Under the pieces are notes generated by a model that was not told where the DNA came from, did not search any database, and worked only from the letters and a program-made list of their open reading frames with translations. From NCBI GenBank assembly GCA_016200355.1, contig JACQEY010000239.1, positions 1-36,535 on the forward strand: a stretch of 36,535 nucleotides of DNA, in the 5' to 3' direction. This DNA is from Nitrospirota bacterium. GTDB taxonomy: Bacteria > Nitrospirota > Nitrospiria > Nitrospirales > Nitrospiraceae. A program made the position numbers and the translations under genes. Positions 8,037 through 17,444 of the stretch are shown one piece after another (the stretch's first letter is position 1; every line of letters begins with the position of its first letter).

Positions 8037-9212
8037 ATGTCTGGTTTTCCCATCGAGGTTGCCACACGAATCAAGACACTGCCTCCCTATCTGTTCGCCG
8101 CCATCGATACGATGAAGCAAGCCGCGATTGCGAAAGGCGTCGATATCATCAATCTTGGCATCGGCGACCCCGACCTACCGACGCCGGCGCCGATCGTCGA
8201 AAGCCTCGGCAGGGCCGCCAAAGATCCGAAGCACCACCAGTATCCCTCTTATGAGGGTATGCTGTCGTTCAGGAAAGCCATCGCCGACTGGTACAAGCGG
8301 CGATTCAACGTGATGCTCGATCCGGCGAACGAAGTCCTGACACTGATCGGATCGAAGGAAGGCATCGGGCATATTCCACTCGCATTCGTCGATCCGGGCG
8401 ATATCGTGTTGGTCCCGAGCCCAGGCTATCCAGTCTATCCCGTCGGTACCAGCTTCGCCGGAGGCGTCTCGCACCTCATGCCGCTCACGAAGCAGAATGG
8501 TTTCTTGCCAGACTTGAAGGCCATTCCCAAGGACGTGGCAAAGAAGGCGAAGCTGATGTTCTTGAATTCGCCGAACAACCCGACATCGGTCATCATGAGC
8601 AAAGACTACTTTAAGCAAGTGGTGGACTTCGCCCAGGAGAACCAGATCATCGTCTGCCACGACGCAGCCTATTCGGAGATTTTCTACGACGGCAAGCCCC
8701 CTGCAAGCTTCATGGAAGTCGATGGCGCGAAGGATGTGGGGATCGAGTTCCACTCGCTGTCGAAGACGTACAACATGACCGGCTGGCGCATCGGGTTTGC
8801 TGTCGGGCACAAGCAGGTGTTGTCTGGACTCGGCAAGGTAAAGAGCAACCTCGATTCCGGCTGTTTCCAGGCCATTCAGGAGGCAGGCATTACCGCGCTT
8901 AGCCTGGATGATTCTGTGACGGATGGCTTGCGCAAGATCTATCAGGAGCGGCGCGACACTCTGGTCCCAGGCCTCAAACGGCTCGGGCTTGAGGTAGATC
9001 CTCCACCGGCCGCGTTCTACATCTGGGTCACCGTGCCGAAGGGATACACCTCCGCTTCCTTCACGGCTCACTTGCTGGAGAAAGCTGGAATCGTGACGAC
9101 TCCAGGCAACGGCTTCGGCGCGCCGGGCGAAGGATATATCAGGATGACTGTATGTACGTCGAAAGAGCGATTGGCGGAAGCGGTAGAGCGAATTAAGAAG
9201 GCGGGGTTCTAG
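8037..9212 (+). CDS. dapL: LL-diaminopimelate aminotransferase-like class I/II aminotransferase
   Basis: 391 aa; NLGIGDPDLPTP, HQYPSYEGMLSFRKAIADWY, NSPNNPTS, FHSLSKTYNMTGWRIGFAVG (PLP lysine motif). Confidence 0.85.
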   Translation: MSGFPIEVATRIKTLPPYLFAAIDTMKQAAIAKGVDIINLGIGDPDLPTPAPIVESLGRAAKDPKHHQYPSYEGMLSFRKAIADWYKRRFNVMLDPANEVLTLIGSKEGIGHIPLAFVDPGDIVLVPSPGYPVYPVGTSFAGGVSHLMPLTKQNGFLPDLKAIPKDVAKKAKLMFLNSPNNPTSVIMSKDYFKQVVDFAQENQIIVCHDAAYSEIFYDGKPPASFMEVDGAKDVGIEFHSLSKTYNMTGWRIGFAVGHKQVLSGLGKVKSNLDSGCFQAIQEAGITALSLDDSVTDGLRKIYQERRDTLVPGLKRLGLEVDPPPAAFYIWVTVPKGYTSASFTAHLLEKAGIVTTPGNGFGAPGEGYIRMTVCTSKERLAEAVERIKKAGF

Positions 9213-9218
9213 TGCAAT

Positions 9219-9298
9219 AAGGGGTGAAGGGTAAGGGGTAAGGTGAAGTAACTCTTGACCAACCCCTCACTCCTCACGCCTCACGCCTAACCCCTGAC
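9219..9298. repeat. Inverted array of degenerate 7-bp units
   Basis: Left arm GGGGTGA-AGGGTAA-GGGGTAA-GGTGAAG; right arm ACCCCTC-ACTCCTC-ACGCCTC-ACGCCTA-ACCCCTG (five consecutive heptamers). Confidence 0.8.
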
Positions 9299-9304
9299 TG
9301 ATTT

Positions 9305-9856
9305 ATGGAGACGGTCTTCATCGGGTTTGGGTCGAACGTCGGCGATCGAGTCGACTTCTGCGATCGTGCGGTGACCTTGCTGAGCCTGCTGCCACACTCC
9401 CAACTCTCGGGGATATCGCTGCTCTATGAAACCGAGCCCGTGAACGATCATGCCCAGCCTGGCGATGGCTGGTTCTTGAACGGCGTTGTTCAGCTTGAGA
9501 CAGATGTCACGCCGAAGAGCCTCTTGGATATACTCCGTGAGATCGAGCGCTCGCTCGGGCGTGATGAGGAAAACCGGTTAGGTCCCAGGACCATCGACCT
9601 GGACATCTTGTTCTACGGCCAACGAATCATCAACGAACCAGATCTCGTGGTGCCGCATCCTCGCATGCACAATCGCCGGTTCGTTCTCATGCCGCTGAGC
9701 GAACTCGATCCGCTGTTCGTACATCCGTTACTCCAGCGCACAATCAGCCAATTGCTCGCCGATGTCGGGAGGCAGCCTGAAGTCCACCTCCTCTTTCCTC
9801 AGCCCTCGACTCGCTACGGGTCTCGCCCTGCTTGCAGCCCACCCCCAGGCTCATGA
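9305..9856 (+). CDS. folK: 2-amino-4-hydroxy-6-hydroxymethyldihydropteridine pyrophosphokinase
   Basis: FIGFGSNVGDR, FLNGVVQLET, EIERSLGR, LGPRTIDLDILFYG, VPHPRMHNRRFVLMPLSEL. Confidence 0.95.
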   Translation: METVFIGFGSNVGDRVDFCDRAVTLLSLLPHSQLSGISLLYETEPVNDHAQPGDGWFLNGVVQLETDVTPKSLLDILREIERSLGRDEENRLGPRTIDLDILFYGQRIINEPDLVVPHPRMHNRRFVLMPLSELDPLFVHPLLQRTISQLLADVGRQPEVHLLFPQPSTRYGSRPACSPPPGS

Positions 9857-10752
9857 AGATTATACGCACCACGCGCTCCATGGCTGCATGGAGCGAACGA
9901 CTACGCCGGGAAGGCGTCACCATCGGGTTCGTGCCCACAATGGGTGCGCTGCATGACGGCCATCGCTCCCTCATTCGAGCCGCACGATTACGATGCGATG
10001 CGCTCGTCGTGAGTATCTTCGTAAACCCGGCACAGTTCAGTCCGACTGAAGACTTATCCGCGTATCCCCGCCCGATTGCCCGCGATCGTGCACTGTGCCG
10101 CGAGGAAGGGGTGGATGTCTGTTTTGAACCCACGGCCCTGACCATGTATCCCGAGGGCTTCCAAACGACCGTGACAGTGCCGGTGCTCGCGCGCCGATGG
10201 GAAGGCGAAGCCAGACCTCATCACTTCGCCGGCGTCGCCACGGTGGTGACAAAGCTCTTCGGAATCGTACACCCCCATCTCGCCTTGTTCGGCCAGAAAG
10301 ATTACCAGCAAGCCGCGCTGGTTCGGCAACTTGTGGGGGATCTCAATCTCGGCGTGACGATTCAAGTGCGCCCAACGGTCAGAGAGCAGGATGGTCTGGC
10401 CATGAGTTCGCGCAACGTCTATCTCAGCACCGACGAACGTCGGATTGCCCCCTTGCTCTCTCAGGCACTCCAAGCTGGTAAACAGATGATCGTGGGTGGG
10501 ATGCTCGATGTGGCTGCGATCGAGCGGGTCATGAGGCAGACCATCGAACAGGCCCCCACCATCCATGTCGAGTACTTGGCCGTCTGCGATCCGGACAGTC
10601 TGGAACCTCTGTCCGTCGTCTCGGCTCCTGCCGTACTCTTGGGCGCAGTCAGGATCGGGTCGATCCGCTTGATCGATAATCTGCTGGTGAAACTGCCTGG
10701 TGGAAAGAGTGGCCTACGCGTTGAGCGTGGAATCAAGCCCTTGACTGACTAA
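9853..10752 (+). CDS. panC: Pantoate--beta-alanine ligase
   Basis: GFVPTMGALHDGHRSLIRAAR, VVSIFVNPAQFSPTEDLSAYPR, LFGQKDYQQAALVRQLV, MSSRNVYLS; start overlaps the folK stop (ATGA). Confidence 0.95.
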   Translation: MKIIRTTRSMAAWSERLRREGVTIGFVPTMGALHDGHRSLIRAARLRCDALVVSIFVNPAQFSPTEDLSAYPRPIARDRALCREEGVDVCFEPTALTMYPEGFQTTVTVPVLARRWEGEARPHHFAGVATVVTKLFGIVHPHLALFGQKDYQQAALVRQLVGDLNLGVTIQVRPTVREQDGLAMSSRNVYLSTDERRIAPLLSQALQAGKQMIVGGMLDVAAIERVMRQTIEQAPTIHVEYLAVCDPDSLEPLSVVSAPAVLLGAVRIGSIRLIDNLLVKLPGGKSGLRVERGIKPLTD

Positions 10753-11223
10753 GAGCCCGAGGACGACCTGGCCTAGACGGCGGTGATGTTCCGGTGGAAC
10801 CTCCAGAAAACGGATACCTATTGATGACGGCTGGACGGAACAGACCATCGCCGTCTCAATACGGATCGTTTCCTCCTCCACCGTTGGCTTCAAGACCAAT
10901 TCGATAAAGGCCCCCTTCGAGAACCCCGTCGTTTGCAGGGCGCAGCCATCCATCGAAATATCAGTGATTTGGTTGGTCAGTGGCAGCTGCTTGTGGTCAA
11001 AGACCCGGGCTTCGATGGAGGCCCTAAGGCGTGCGTACTGACGCCGATCAAACGCCTGCGTATTATGGCGCGCACCGGAATGAAATGCACGAAAACGATT
11101 CGTACACAGCTGGCATCGAAATGGAAACATATTGACGCGGCTCAACAGGCGCTCGACCTTACCCTTCTGGTAGGTCACGCGAACGAACGGAGTTCCGCAA
11201 ATTGGACAGTGCAATTCTTTCAT
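10714..11223 (-). CDS. PilZ-domain protein with N-terminal zinc-ribbon-like motif
   Basis: CPICGTPFVRV...CQLC at N-terminus, then RRQYARLRASIEARV...ITDISMDGCALQT typical of PilZ. Confidence 0.8.
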   Translation of the reverse strand: MKELHCPICGTPFVRVTYQKGKVERLLSRVNMFPFRCQLCTNRFRAFHSGARHNTQAFDRRQYARLRASIEARVFDHKQLPLTNQITDISMDGCALQTTGFSKGAFIELVLKPTVEEETIRIETAMVCSVQPSSIGIRFLEVPPEHHRRLGQVVLGLLVSQGLDSTLNA

Positions 11224-11243
11224 GAACCAGAACGGGCCTTGCG

Positions 11244-11624
11244 CTACGCCGGCCCCTGCTCAGCCACAATCGGTTCAATGCGTGCCGGCGAATAGGTGGC
11301 CGGCTTCACCCATTTCCCATCTTCGCGTTTATAGCCACCGACTTTGCTCATGTTGGACCGATGGACTTCTCGAAAGACTGGATCCATATCGATGCCATAG
11401 GACACCGCGGTGCCGTAGACGACGTAGAGGAGGTCGGCCATTTCCTTGGCAATGGAGGAAAGATCTTCTGCCACGAGAGCCTCTTTCAGCTCATCGAATT
11501 CTTCCTGAATAAGTTTGATGCGCAGTTCGCGCGTCCGTCCATCGACGACCCTCGGGGTTGAATTGACGACGATATCGAACGTCTGATGGAAGGCTTCTAC
11601 CATCGCCTGCTCGTCGGCCATCAT
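11244..11624 (-). CDS. MazG-like nucleotide pyrophosphohydrolase
   Basis: IKLIQEEFDELKEAL...IAKEMADLLYVVYGTAVSYGIDMDPVFREVHRSNMSK (EExxE...ExxD pattern). Start at MMADEQ; the longer ORF overlaps rmuC. Confidence 0.85.
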   Translation of the reverse strand: MMADEQAMVEAFHQTFDIVVNSTPRVVDGRTRELRIKLIQEEFDELKEALVAEDLSSIAKEMADLLYVVYGTAVSYGIDMDPVFREVHRSNMSKVGGYKREDGKWVKPATYSPARIEPIVAEQGPA

Positions 11625-11631
11625 GAGCTCC

Positions 11632-13023
11632 TTATTCACTGTCAAACGGCAACGCCTTGCGCGAGACCAGTTCCACCGGGTCCAACATGGGGATCTCTTT
11701 CTCCGACGAGACGCCGAGCTCCTTGAACCGGCGGGCCGCCGGCAAGACTCTCGTTTCGAGCGACCCAATCGCTTTGTTGTAGGCCAGGACACTCTTCCCG
11801 AGTGCCTGCCCGACGTCGTTCAAATGCTCTGTCAGCACAGCCATCCGTTCGTAGAGATCCTTCCCCAACCGTCCGGCTTCCTCGGCATGCTCTGTCAATC
11901 GCTCCTGCCGCCATCCGTAGGCGACCGCCCGTAAGAGCGCCATGAGCGTCGTAGGGGTGGCAAGGACCACGCTTCGAAGGAATCCGTCCTCAATGAGTCG
12001 TGGATCATGTTCGAGTGCGGCGCCGAGAAACTGTTCGCCCGGTAAGAAGAGCACGACAAACTCCGGTGCCTGCGCGAACTGATTCCAGTAGGCTTTCAGA
12101 CTCAGTTCATCCATGCGTGACCGCACCTGCGCAGCATGACGGCGCATCCCTTCAAGACGTTGCTCCTCGGTCGAGGCTTCATGCGCATCCAGGTAACCTG
12201 CCAACACCGTCTTGGCATCCACAATGATCTGCCGCCCACCCGGCAACTGGACCACCATGTCGGGACGGAGTCGTCCGCCATCGACTGTGATGGATTCCTG
12301 CTCGAAAAAATCGCAATGCGCCACCATGCCGGCCAGCTCAGCCACGCGTTCGAGCGTGATCTCACCCCATTGGCCGCGGATGGCCGGTGCGCGTAGCGCC
12401 TTCACAAGGTTACCGGTCTCCGACTGCAGTCGCTGCTGCGACTCGGTCAGGAGCTTGAGATGCTGATCGAGGCCTCCATAGGCCGCTTGCCTCGATTGCT
12501 CCAGCTGCCGGAGTTGGTCGTCGTATCGAGACAGCGAGTCTTGGAGGGGCTTGACCAGACTATCGATCGCCTGCTGCCGCTGCGCGAGATCGCCCTTGGC
12601 CTCGGACTGGAGCGTTTCGAATGAACTACGCGCGAGGTTCAAAAAGGCTTCGTTATTCTGTTTGAGGGCTTCGCCGGAAAGCGCTTGGAAGGTCTCGGCC
12701 AATTCCTGCCGGGCCTGGCCCAGCAAAGCCTTTTGTTCATTGAGATGGAGCGCGGCCTCAGCGGCCCTCGTCTCCGCCACTGCACGGGCCTGAGAGGCCT
12801 CCGAAAGATCCTGTCTGACTCGATCGAGGTCGAGGCGATCTTGTAGTGCCTGGCGGCGCAATTCCTCTGCCAGCGATTCTGCCCGTTGTGCCCGTTCGCC
12901 GGCGGCCAGTAGTTGTGCTTGTACATTCGCGCGTACGCGGGACGCAATCCAGAACCCGATGATCAGCGCACCGAGGACAGCTCCGACGAGAACTCCCACA
13001 CCAAAGTCCGTGCCATCAATCAT
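11632..13023 (-). CDS. rmuC: DNA recombination protein RmuC
   Basis: N-terminal membrane helix, long coiled coil, then IRGQWGEITLERVAELAGM, RPDMVVQLPGGRQIIVDAKTVLAGYLDA, FVVLFLPGEQFLGAAL. Confidence 0.95.
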   Translation of the reverse strand: MIDGTDFGVGVLVGAVLGALIIGFWIASRVRANVQAQLLAAGERAQRAESLAEELRRQALQDRLDLDRVRQDLSEASQARAVAETRAAEAALHLNEQKALLGQARQELAETFQALSGEALKQNNEAFLNLARSSFETLQSEAKGDLAQRQQAIDSLVKPLQDSLSRYDDQLRQLEQSRQAAYGGLDQHLKLLTESQQRLQSETGNLVKALRAPAIRGQWGEITLERVAELAGMVAHCDFFEQESITVDGGRLRPDMVVQLPGGRQIIVDAKTVLAGYLDAHEASTEEQRLEGMRRHAAQVRSRMDELSLKAYWNQFAQAPEFVVLFLPGEQFLGAALEHDPRLIEDGFLRSVVLATPTTLMALLRAVAYGWRQERLTEHAEEAGRLGKDLYERMAVLTEHLNDVGQALGKSVLAYNKAIGSLETRVLPAARRFKELGVSSEKEIPMLDPVELVSRKALPFDSE

Positions 13024-13172
13024 GGGTGACCGTCCACGTCATGCCACCGCACCATATTCGACCCGGTTGTTGGAAGTTGCGATGAGGAAAAAACAAATTT
13101 GAAGAATACGTAAACTCCCTTGAAAGGTCAAGACCACAAAATGCTAGAGACATTCAGGCCTACAACATCGCA

Positions 13173-15839
13173 TCATGATTTGCTGGATGGTTCCGACCTC
13201 GCAAACAAATCTCCTTCTCGCCCTTGGACGATAATCTCTCCTCGCTCCGCATCCAAGCTAACTTGATCACCTTCCTTGAGCCTGCTGGTAATGCCTGGCA
13301 CATTCGCCACTGTCGGCAATCCGTATTCGCGGGCAATGATGGCCCCGTGCGAGAGTGTCCCGCCCATCTCGGCGACCAGCCCTGCTGCTATACCAAACAA
13401 TGGTGCCATGCCGGGGTCGATAACTGGGACCACGAGAATGTCGCCACGGCAGACTCGGCTCCAATCTTCCATCGATCGGACGAAACGGATCGGTCCCACG
13501 ACCTGTCCCCCACTGATGGGAATACCACGCAGTATCCCCTCCGAAGCCTCAACGGAAGAAGCGTCCTTGCCTCGGACCATATCATTCCAATCCTGAATCG
13601 TATCTGGAACACTGGTCGCGGCATAACGGTCCCGCTCGGCCCGGCGAGCCTGAATGATCCCTTGCCAGTGACTTGATCCTGTGGCTAACAGTTCTGGGCG
13701 TTCCTCGATCTTGAAGTAAAAAATATCTTCCTGCGACGAGAGTTGCCCCCGTTCGACCAGCCATTCACCCAAGCGAAGCAGGAGGCTACGTGCCGCTGCC
13801 GAGTAGTACATCAGATGATGCCGGTTCGCCTCCCGCAGGGCGAAGAACCGGCATAGCCGTCGATACCACCAAGAAAAAACGGCCCACCGATGGAGTCGCC
13901 ATCCGAACCTGGCGCGAATCTCTGCGAGCGCCTGTTCCCGTACCATTGTTTGGCGCTGAAGAATGTCCGCCGGAGTGGCGCTGGTTGGAGCCAGAATCTG
14001 CGTTCGCAATACCGTCAGCAGCAACTCGGGCCGATCTGCGAACCGAGGCGCCATGACATCCGACTCACCGACCCCTCGGTGGCCATAGTCGTCGAGGTAC
14101 CGGTTAAAGGCACGCAGTACGTCGGTTCCATCGAGCTTTTGACGAACCTCGATCGGGTTCCACCTCTCTGCGGTGAACAGCGAAGTCACTGAAGGGTCAC
14201 GTCGGACCATGTCCGCTATTTCCGCCAACCGGACAATCTGTTGCGCGCTGATCGCCGCCGCCTGGCCCTGCAAGGCCCCGTTCAGCAATGCTCTCCAGTC
14301 TTCGCCTAACCAGCGAGGCAGCAAGCCGCCCAACGCCTGCAAACACTGCGACACGCCTCCCGCAATGGCAAACGTCAGTTCGTGTTCATCAAGCCATTGT
14401 CCGATGGCATCGAGGCGCAGGACGATGTCTTCGCCGGAGAGAGTCCGAAGTCGATCGGCGCGATGCTCGGCCGCCATCGCTTTCATGTACGTAAACCAGG
14501 CCGGCCCGTAGTGCACCGCCTTTCTCATCTCGGCCATCATCACGACGCCGGCACGGGCGAGCGCGAACCACCCGAGCGGGCGAGCCTCCGGCACCCTGCC
14601 AAGGATTTCCCCTCCCATCTGCTCCACCAACAAGGAGGGATCTCCCCGTAGTTGTGTGATGAGGGAATGAAACAGCGTCATATTGATGTAGGGCCGTCCC
14701 TGGAACGTGCGGACCGATGAGATCCCTTCGGGAATTCGGCAGCCCAGGCGCCGATAGGGTAAAATAATGTGGCGCTCCATGAACAGCTCGAGAAACGACA
14801 GCCCAAGTGGGCTCGGCAGTTCCGGCATGGTCTCTTTGAAGTTGGCTCGCGACCATTCGCAGTCATCATTGGTCAGCGGCGTGGATCGAGTCAGAGTCGA
14901 GATGGGACGGGCTTGGAGCAGCCATAGTCTATGATCGTCGTAGAGCCATTCGATATCCATTGGATGCCCGAATGTCTTTTCAATCTGCTTGGCCGTACGG
15001 GCCAGGTCAAACAGTTGGTTGTCCGACAACGTTGCGCGCCCAACTGCATCCTGCGACAGCGGCACTTCGCAAAGACCCTGGCCGGTCCCCCGCAACGCCT
15101 GAGTCTGCCTGCTGATCATCCGTTCGCTGATCCGGTTGGGCTGACTGTTCTCGGCCATCTCGACCACATACTGGTCTGGGGTTGCGCGCCCATCGACGAG
15201 GGCTGCCGCAAGCCCCGCAACCGCATTGATCATCACCTGGGTCGTTCTGCCTGTGAGAGGATGGACGGAATAGGCGACACCGGCTGCTTGCGCCTCTAAC
15301 AGCGGTTGGATTACGACGGCCATGGCGGGAGGAGCTCCGCTCAATCCTGAGGCCGCATGATAATTCAGAACCCGCTCATCCCAGATCGACAGCCAGAGAT
15401 CCTTCACCGCCAAGCCCATTTCCTTCAGCGTGATACCAAGGCGCGTACGGTAGACTCCGGCAAAGCTCGCCTGCGCTCCATCCTCGTTCGTCGCAGACGA
15501 CCTCACCGCCCACAACCCATGCGATGGAAGATCCAACCGTCGCACCTGTTCGACGATCTGCGCCGTCAGTTCAGCGATGCCGTAGTTCCGAATGATGGTG
15601 TGACAGTGGGAAAGTATCCGTTGGCGTTCGACTCCGGAGGAATGCAGGGCAGCCTGCCACTGTTCTGCTGGAGAAAAGTCCGGCGCGCGAAGCGCGTGAT
15701 CGTAGGCCTCCGTCGTCACGCAGAATCCGGAGGGAACAGGGAATCCTCCGGCGAGCAGACGCGCTAAGCCTACGGCTTTCCCCCCAACAAGAGATGGTTG
15801 AGTGCAGGCGGCCAAGGGAAGAAGGAGAGGGCGATCCAT
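13173..15839 (-). CDS. PEP/pyruvate-binding phosphotransferase (PEP synthase / rifampicin phosphotransferase-like architecture)
   Basis: VGGKAVGLARLLAGGFPVPSGFCVTTEAY; WAVRSSATNEDGAQASFAGVY; C-terminal GGTLSHGAIIAREYGLPTVANVPGIT catalytic-His domain. Confidence 0.9.
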   Translation of the reverse strand: MDRPLLLPLAACTQPSLVGGKAVGLARLLAGGFPVPSGFCVTTEAYDHALRAPDFSPAEQWQAALHSSGVERQRILSHCHTIIRNYGIAELTAQIVEQVRRLDLPSHGLWAVRSSATNEDGAQASFAGVYRTRLGITLKEMGLAVKDLWLSIWDERVLNYHAASGLSGAPPAMAVVIQPLLEAQAAGVAYSVHPLTGRTTQVMINAVAGLAAALVDGRATPDQYVVEMAENSQPNRISERMISRQTQALRGTGQGLCEVPLSQDAVGRATLSDNQLFDLARTAKQIEKTFGHPMDIEWLYDDHRLWLLQARPISTLTRSTPLTNDDCEWSRANFKETMPELPSPLGLSFLELFMERHIILPYRRLGCRIPEGISSVRTFQGRPYINMTLFHSLITQLRGDPSLLVEQMGGEILGRVPEARPLGWFALARAGVVMMAEMRKAVHYGPAWFTYMKAMAAEHRADRLRTLSGEDIVLRLDAIGQWLDEHELTFAIAGGVSQCLQALGGLLPRWLGEDWRALLNGALQGQAAAISAQQIVRLAEIADMVRRDPSVTSLFTAERWNPIEVRQKLDGTDVLRAFNRYLDDYGHRGVGESDVMAPRFADRPELLLTVLRTQILAPTSATPADILQRQTMVREQALAEIRARFGWRLHRWAVFSWWYRRLCRFFALREANRHHLMYYSAAARSLLLRLGEWLVERGQLSSQEDIFYFKIEERPELLATGSSHWQGIIQARRAERDRYAATSVPDTIQDWNDMVRGKDASSVEASEGILRGIPISGGQVVGPIRFVRSMEDWSRVCRGDILVVPVIDPGMAPLFGIAAGLVAEMGGTLSHGAIIAREYGLPTVANVPGITSRLKEGDQVSLDAERGEIIVQGREGDLFARSEPSSKS

Positions 15840-15855
15840 TGAACTGGATACTACC

Positions 15856-16076
15856 TAGCAGGCTGCGGAAAAACTATGGGGGTGCGCCAGAACTTCACTG
15901 GTCCGCATGTCTGGGACAAGTCTGGTCTGTCTAGTCCATCCGGTTGGTCTGGTTCGTTTTGTGTATCTGCTTAATTTGGTTCATCTGGTTAGTTTCGTTC
16001 AACCAAACAAATGAGACAGACCAAACAAACCAAATAACGGTCTTCATACGCTGGCGGGTTTTTTCAGCGCCTGCTA
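15856..16076 (+). repeat. Nonamer inverted-array element, copy D, complete with terminal inverted repeats
   Basis: Left TAGCAGGCTGCGGAAAAACTATGGGGGTGCGCCAG; right CTGGCGGGTTTTTTCAGCGCCTGCTA; nonamer arms and conserved core between. Confidence 0.85.
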
Positions 16077-17444
16077 CAGCACGAGGAGAAGGTAAAGATC
16101 ATTCACGTTCGTACCGGTGGGACCGGTGACGATGAGCTGATGGAGCTGCTTCAATGCAGGATAGGTATTGTGGCATTTCAACGCCCCCTTGAGATCCACC
16201 GAGAGACCTTGTGCGCGCGCCAAGGTCTTGCCATCGATCACGGCGCCGGCCGCATCGGTTGGACCGTCGGTGCCGTCGGTGCCGATCGCCGCCACCCACA
16301 CCTTGGTCAGACCGGCGATCTCCAGAGCGGCAGCCACGGAGAATTCTTGCGCCCTCCCGCCAGTTCCCTTTCCGGTGACGGTCACGGTGGTTTCCCCACC
16401 GGCCACTACACAGCAGGGCCTCTGTAGCGGTTTGCCTTTGCGCACAATGTTTTTCGCCAGGGCACCAAACCGCTGCCCTTCTTCGCATGCCTCTCCTGTT
16501 AAAGCCGACCTAAGCACAAGGGTTCGCAGACCTGCCTCTCTGGCCGCGCGGGCCACAGCCGTAACGGCCGCTACGTTGTTCCCGATGATATGATGATGGA
16601 CGCGACGAAACAGAGGGGAGCCTGGTTTCGGAGTCTCACTCACGAGTCCCTGGCATCCACGGTCAAGATGCCGACGCACGCGTTGAGGGACAGCCTGCCA
16701 AATGCGATAGCGTTTTAGAATCGCGACCGCGTCTTGATAGGTTGTCGGGTCTGGGGCTGTCGGCCCTGAGGCAATGGCGCTGAGGTCGTCGCCCAGCACA
16801 TCGGACAGAATCACGGTTACAACGGTGGCCTCGGTCGACTCGGCGAGACGTCCGCCTTTAATGCGCGAGAGATGTTTCCGAACGGTATTGATGTCGCCAA
16901 TACTCGCCCCGCATCGCAAGAGTTTCTGTGTGGTCCGCTGCTTGTCGGCCAGCGTAACCCCTGCGACAGGTGCAGGCAGTAAACTGGACGCACCGCCCGA
17001 CAGGAGCACGATCAAGAGATCGTGTCGACCAAGTTCTGTCGCCATGGCACGGAGCCTGGCCGCCGCCCGCTGACCGGACCGATCGGGAACTGGATGACCG
17101 GCCTCCACCACGACGATCTGTTTCGTAGGCAAACCATGGCCGTGCTTGACCACGACAAATCCGCCCTGCAGCCGAGGTCCCAGCCGCTGTTCTATTGCCT
17201 GGGCCATGGAGGCCGTGGCCTTTCCAGCCCCGAGCACGACCACACGCTCATAGCGACGCAAGTCATACCGACGCCGGCCGATGACCAGCTCCTCGCCGTT
17301 TCTGGAGATGGCGCGACCGACCGCCTTCCGGGCATCGACCGCGTCCAGCCCTCGAACGATGAGTTTTTTCAGAAGTGGCCGGATAGCCGCGCGAGGCAGG
17401 CTGAGGTCAAGGTTAAGGTTGAGCGAAGACCTGACTTTCCTCAT
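16074..17444 (-). CDS. Glycerate 2-kinase (MOFRL/GckA family)
   Basis: LGAGKATASMAQAIEQRL, LIVLLSGGASSLLPAPVAGVTL, VLSDVLGDDLSAIASGPTAPDP, AIGTDGTDGPTDAAGAVID. Confidence 0.93.
   Translation of the reverse strand: MRKVRSSLNLNLDLSLPRAAIRPLLKKLIVRGLDAVDARKAVGRAISRNGEELVIGRRRYDLRRYERVVVLGAGKATASMAQAIEQRLGPRLQGGFVVVKHGHGLPTKQIVVVEAGHPVPDRSGQRAAARLRAMATELGRHDLLIVLLSGGASSLLPAPVAGVTLADKQRTTQKLLRCGASIGDINTVRKHLSRIKGGRLAESTEATVVTVILSDVLGDDLSAIASGPTAPDPTTYQDAVAILKRYRIWQAVPQRVRRHLDRGCQGLVSETPKPGSPLFRRVHHHIIGNNVAAVTAVARAAREAGLRTLVLRSALTGEACEEGQRFGALAKNIVRKGKPLQRPCCVVAGGETTVTVTGKGTGGRAQEFSVAAALEIAGLTKVWVAAIGTDGTDGPTDAAGAVIDGKTLARAQGLSVDLKGALKCHNTYPALKQLHQLIVTGPTGTNVNDLYLLLVL

Noticed and set aside
8175-9071. 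Long antisense ORF opposite dapL (298 aa), and similar long antisense ORFs opposite the propeller gene, the radical SAM gene, argG and argD
   Set aside because: Shadow ORFs in GC-rich coding DNA; the opposite strands carry unmistakable conserved proteins.
15944-16129. ORF MVWFVLCICLIWFIWLVSFNQTNETDQTNQ...
   Set aside because: Artefact of nonamer repeat copy D, not a plausible protein.
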